From contig CAXIAD010000001.1 of assembly GCA_964021645.1 (NCBI GenBank), forward strand, positions 1-64,000: 64,000 nucleotides of DNA, written 5' to 3'. Source of the stretch: CANLDA01 sp964021645 (lineage in GTDB: Bacteria; Pseudomonadota; Alphaproteobacteria; Rhodobacterales; Rhodobacteraceae). A program made the translations under genes and the position numbers. Positions 61,544 to 64,000 of this stretch are shown here, piece after piece. Each line of letters opens with the position of its first letter. Within the stretch, counting starts at the first letter, position 1. Under the pieces are notes generated by a model. The model was not told where the DNA came from. It saw nothing but the letters and a program-made list of their open reading frames with translations, and made no database searches.

Positions 61544-62209
61544 TTACTGACCTGTGCCGATCAAAACAACGCCAACGGTGCGCAAAATTGTCAAGAAATC
61601 CGCACGCAAGGAAATTTCACGGTAATAAATCGTGTCGTGCAACGCACGCTCTGAGAAATTGCTCTCATTGCGGTCAGACACCTGCCAGTATCCGGTGATC
61701 CCTGGGCGCATCGCATAATAGGCGACACCAGGGTAAATATCGCGCTGATTGACCATCATCGGGCGCGGCCCAACAATCGACATTTCACCAGTCAGCACGT
61801 TCCACAGCTGCGGCAACTCATCAATAGAGCACTTGCGGATCAACTTACCAAAGCGGGTAATGCGCGGGTCATTGCGCAGTTTTTGCTTGTCGTCCCACTC
61901 GATGCGGGCCTCAGGATTGCTGTCCAGATAGGTCTCCAGCAGGTCATCCGCATTGGGCACCATGCTGCGCAGTTTGAGCATGCTGAACGCACGTCCATTC
62001 AACCCGATGCGGCGTTGCGTATAAAATGGCGAGTGGCCATCACGGGCAATGAACAGCGCCGCGCATCCGATGATGATCAACGCGACCGGTGCCAACGCAA
62101 CAGTAAGAATAATATCAATCGCGCGCTTAGCAAAGCCGCGATAGATGCCGTAGCGTGGTGCATCCAATACAAACGCGTCGGGAAAATCCCGATGTGAAAA
62201 ATACGCCAT
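61544..62209 (-). CDS. Polyprenyl-phosphate sugar-1-phosphate transferase, ExoY-like
   Basis: Initiates polysaccharide synthesis by moving a sugar-1-phosphate to undecaprenyl phosphate. The 221-residue protein has one N-terminal helix (RAIDIILTVALAPVALIIIG) and the conserved catalytic domain: FSMLKLRSMVPNADDLL, DPRITRFGKLIRK, SIDELPQLWNVLTGEMSIVG and PGITGYWQVSDR. It lacks the four extra helices of WbaP, as in ExoY. Galactose or a related hexose is likely. Confidence 0.94.
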   Translation of the reverse strand: MAYFSHRDFPDAFVLDAPRYGIYRGFAKRAIDIILTVALAPVALIIIGCAALFIARDGHSPFYTQRRIGLNGRAFSMLKLRSMVPNADDLLETYLDSNPEARIEWDDKQKLRNDPRITRFGKLIRKCSIDELPQLWNVLTGEMSIVGPRPMMVNQRDIYPGVAYYAMRPGITGYWQVSDRNESNFSERALHDTIYYREISLRADFLTILRTVGVVLIGTGQ

Positions 62210-62746
62210 ATTCCGTTCCCCTCAGGTGACCAGAAAGATCAAAAGGCGCACACCATCCAACACACATGAAAACATGTGTTCCAAACCAAAATCCGTACTT
62301 CCGACAGGTTGGATAAGGATGCGGTGATTTCCCAATTGGCAGCAGGGATTTCACTCAAGCAACAGCGCCTTATTCTCTCCTCAACTCTTACACAACTTCA
62401 CTCATTATGTTTAAAATATGACGAAAAACTGGCGCTAAGTCTACTGCTCAAAATTCGATTAAAATCTTAATCCATTGATATTAAACGTTTTTATTTGAAA
62501 TCATTGTTAACAGGTCACAGATTGAGGCACACAAATACACCCATAGGTTTATGATCACTGCTAATTTGGAAATATTAACATTCGCAACGGGTTATTGTTT
62601 CCACGCCCAAACACATTGTGGCAGTCAAAAACGGCGAATCTGGTGAAATTTGTCAACGAATTCGGGGAATTCGGCCTGCGATTCGCGAATATCCACAGAT
62701 CGATTCAAATGCGATGCGGTAAACACATGCATAAATAGTTGATAAT
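62210..62746. other. 537-base AT-rich intergenic region between wzz and the ExoY-like gene
   Basis: No supportable gene. It should contain the promoter of the ExoY-like gene and the 3' end of wzz. Three GANTC sites cluster near the wzz end (62636-62640, 62680-62684, 62702-62706). A perfect match to the IHF consensus WATCAANNNNTTR is read on the minus strand at 62468-62480, about 260 bases upstream of the ExoY-like start. Otherwise AT-rich and without clear hairpins. Confidence 0.6.
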
Positions 62747-64000
62747 TCAGGTGATAATCAGGCCAACGATCAAAACCGCAACCAACACGATTAACCCCAT
62801 GCCGACGGATTTGATAACGCGCTGGCGCATTTTCCCCGAGCCCATTTCCACAACTGGGATGGCAACAATTGCGCGAATGCCGACCTGACGTTCCAATTGT
62901 GACGCGGTGCGAATAACCGGATTGCGCAATTCCAAAAGCAACACCGAAACAATGGCGACAATCATGCTTAGCAACGTGCCGGAGGTGACGATCCGTTTGC
63001 GGTTTGGCGAAATCGGCAAGGCCGGAACCAAGGCGCGTTCCAGCACGGTAAAGCTTTCAGATTGCCGGCTACTTTCCAGCATTTGGCCCATCTCTGCCTC
63101 GGCCTGACTACGCGTGATCGCCTGATACTGATCTGACAATTTCTGCAATCGACGTTCAAGTGTGTTGAATGTCTGCTCCACCTGTGGGGCGATATCCAGA
63201 ATGGCTTCGATTTCTTCGGCGCGCTGCCTAAACAAGGCCCGCTGTTCCTCCAGCCGCAAAACCCGATTACCCCGGATGGAGTTGCTGCCAGATGATCCGC
63301 CGGTGTTCAGCTCAATGATCTGGCGGTCAATTTCCAATTCGGCTTCGCGTAAACTGGCCAATTGTTCGCGCTTATCATCCATTCCAGCGGGCAGTGCATC
63401 GGCATTTTCCGTTTTAAACACGGCAATTTCGGATTCCAGCGCATCAATATCCTCACCAACACGCGCCTCTTCGCTTTCAAAAAACTCCAGCGTTTCACGT
63501 ACACGATCAGACCGTCGTTGTTGGTTTTGTTCCAGCACATTGGTCACAAGTTCATTTGCAACCAAAGCCCCCAATTCGGGGTTGGCCATACGCACCGTAA
63601 TTGTCAGCGCCGTGGGCGACACATCCGGTCGCCATTGCAAACTAGGATCAATGGCGCGCGTCACACTTGCCGATTCACGCAGGGCATCCACCTTCATGCT
63701 GTCGGACAAATCCAACGCCGAAAACAGGTTATATTTGTCGATGATGTGCTGCAAATTATTGCGCGACATCACCCGTTGTTCAATGATCTGCAATTGCTGC
63801 AACATGGCTGCATTTACCGACGTGGTTGACCCCAATGGATCACGAATTCTGGGTTGCTCAATCTGGATAACGGCACTGGTTTCATACAGGCGCGGCAGGC
63901 TCGTCGCATAGATGACAGATCCGGCGATGCCGCAGGCGATGATCACAACAATCAGAAAAACATGCCGACGCAGCATTCCGACAAAGTCATCAAATGACTG
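62747..64000 (-). CDS. Wzz-type chain-length determinant (5' end outside window)
   Basis: Polysaccharide co-polymerase. The frame is open through the window edge, so the true start lies beyond base 64000; about 417 residues are seen. One helix near the N terminus (VFLIVVIIACGIAGSVIYA), a long periplasmic coiled-coil region rich in Glu, Arg and Gln (residues about 170-300), and a C-terminal helix (VGMGLIVLVAVLIVGLIIT). There is no kinase domain; a separate BY-kinase-type ATPase is at 48936. It controls chain length with the Wzy-like protein. Confidence 0.88.
   Translation of the reverse strand, partial: QSFDDFVGMLRRHVFLIVVIIACGIAGSVIYATSLPRLYETSAVIQIEQPRIRDPLGSTTSVNAAMLQQLQIIEQRVMSRNNLQHIIDKYNLFSALDLSDSMKVDALRESASVTRAIDPSLQWRPDVSPTALTITVRMANPELGALVANELVTNVLEQNQQRRSDRVRETLEFFESEEARVGEDIDALESEIAVFKTENADALPAGMDDKREQLASLREAELEIDRQIIELNTGGSSGSNSIRGNRVLRLEEQRALFRQRAEEIEAILDIAPQVEQTFNTLERRLQKLSDQYQAITRSQAEAEMGQMLESSRQSESFTVLERALVPALPISPNRKRIVTSGTLLSMIVAIVSVLLLELRNPVIRTASQLERQVGIRAIVAIPVVEMGSGKMRQRVIKSVGMGLIVLVAVLIVGLIIT

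Noticed and set aside
63162..63911. A 249-codon open frame on the plus strand
   Set aside because: Ser/Cys-rich low-complexity product antisense to the coiled-coil region of wzz; a typical shadow frame.
1..64000. Mobile elements, prophage, tRNA or rRNA genes
   Set aside because: No transposase, integrase, phage structural gene or RNA gene was recognised, and gene order looks chromosomal throughout.

Overview
The window reads as a chromosomal segment of a marine alphaproteobacterium of the order Rhodobacterales (Roseobacter group). The evidence is the gene order leuS-lptE-holA, the pmbA/cysQ/DUF4170/waaA/lpxK block, a CcrM-type GANTC methyltransferase next to rnhB, a cbb3 oxidase operon, a Zur/ZnuABC locus and a DddP-type M24 enzyme typical of DMSP-using roseobacters. 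No phage, transposase, CRISPR, tRNA or rRNA was seen. This is inference from gene families; no database search was possible.

Layout. Bases 1-20,000 are mostly core genes: leuS (5' cut off), lptE, holA, a GFA-type protein, a flavoprotein and an MscS channel, an enoyl-CoA hydratase/SDR pair, a DUF2125 protein, pmbA, a CysQ-like phosphatase, DUF4170, the lipid A/Kdo genes waaA and lpxK, a DsbA-like protein with DUF721, mutY, an AlkB-type monooxygenase, ccrM and rnhB. Bases 19,500-24,500 hold two small secreted proteins, a membrane protein with a C-terminal OmpR-type winged helix, a lone cytoplasmic reductive-dehalogenase-like protein, a DMT transporter and a LysR regulator. Bases 24,449-27,688 are the zinc locus: znuB, znuC and zur, divergent from znuA, with two Zur-box-like palindromes and an 11-bp tandem repeat between zur and znuA.

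Bases 27,772-39,100 carry a dienoyl-CoA-reductase-type flavoenzyme, a DMT transporter, and an apparent nitric-oxide/low-oxygen island: group III truncated haemoglobin behind an NsrR-like palindrome, DUF2189, DUF1971 (YeaR type), ccoN-O-Q-P, a 55-residue membrane ORF, ccoI, ccoS and an NsrR-like Rrf2 regulator. The operon lacks ccoG and a full ccoH. Bases 39,113-45,164 form a catabolic-looking group: two Fe(II)/2-oxoglutarate oxygenases, two LysR regulators, a DddP-like M24 enzyme and a second M24 protein that has lost most of its metal ligands.

Bases 45,194-64,000 are a cell-surface polysaccharide region. It contains a GT39-type lipid-linked sugar transferase, a HAD-UbiA fusion, an ArnE-like flippase subunit, a BY-kinase-type ATPase, a Gfo/Idh/MocA-SDR fusion, a separate SDR plus Gfo/Idh/MocA pair, one GT2 and three GT4 glycosyltransferases, a WecG/TagA transferase, a Wzy/WaaL-like polymerase, an ExoY-like initiating transferase and a Wzz chain-length protein that runs off the right edge. 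Together these suggest Wzy-type exopolysaccharide or O-antigen assembly plus a decaprenyl-phosphate sugar donor route. No Wzx flippase or Wza exporter lies in the window.
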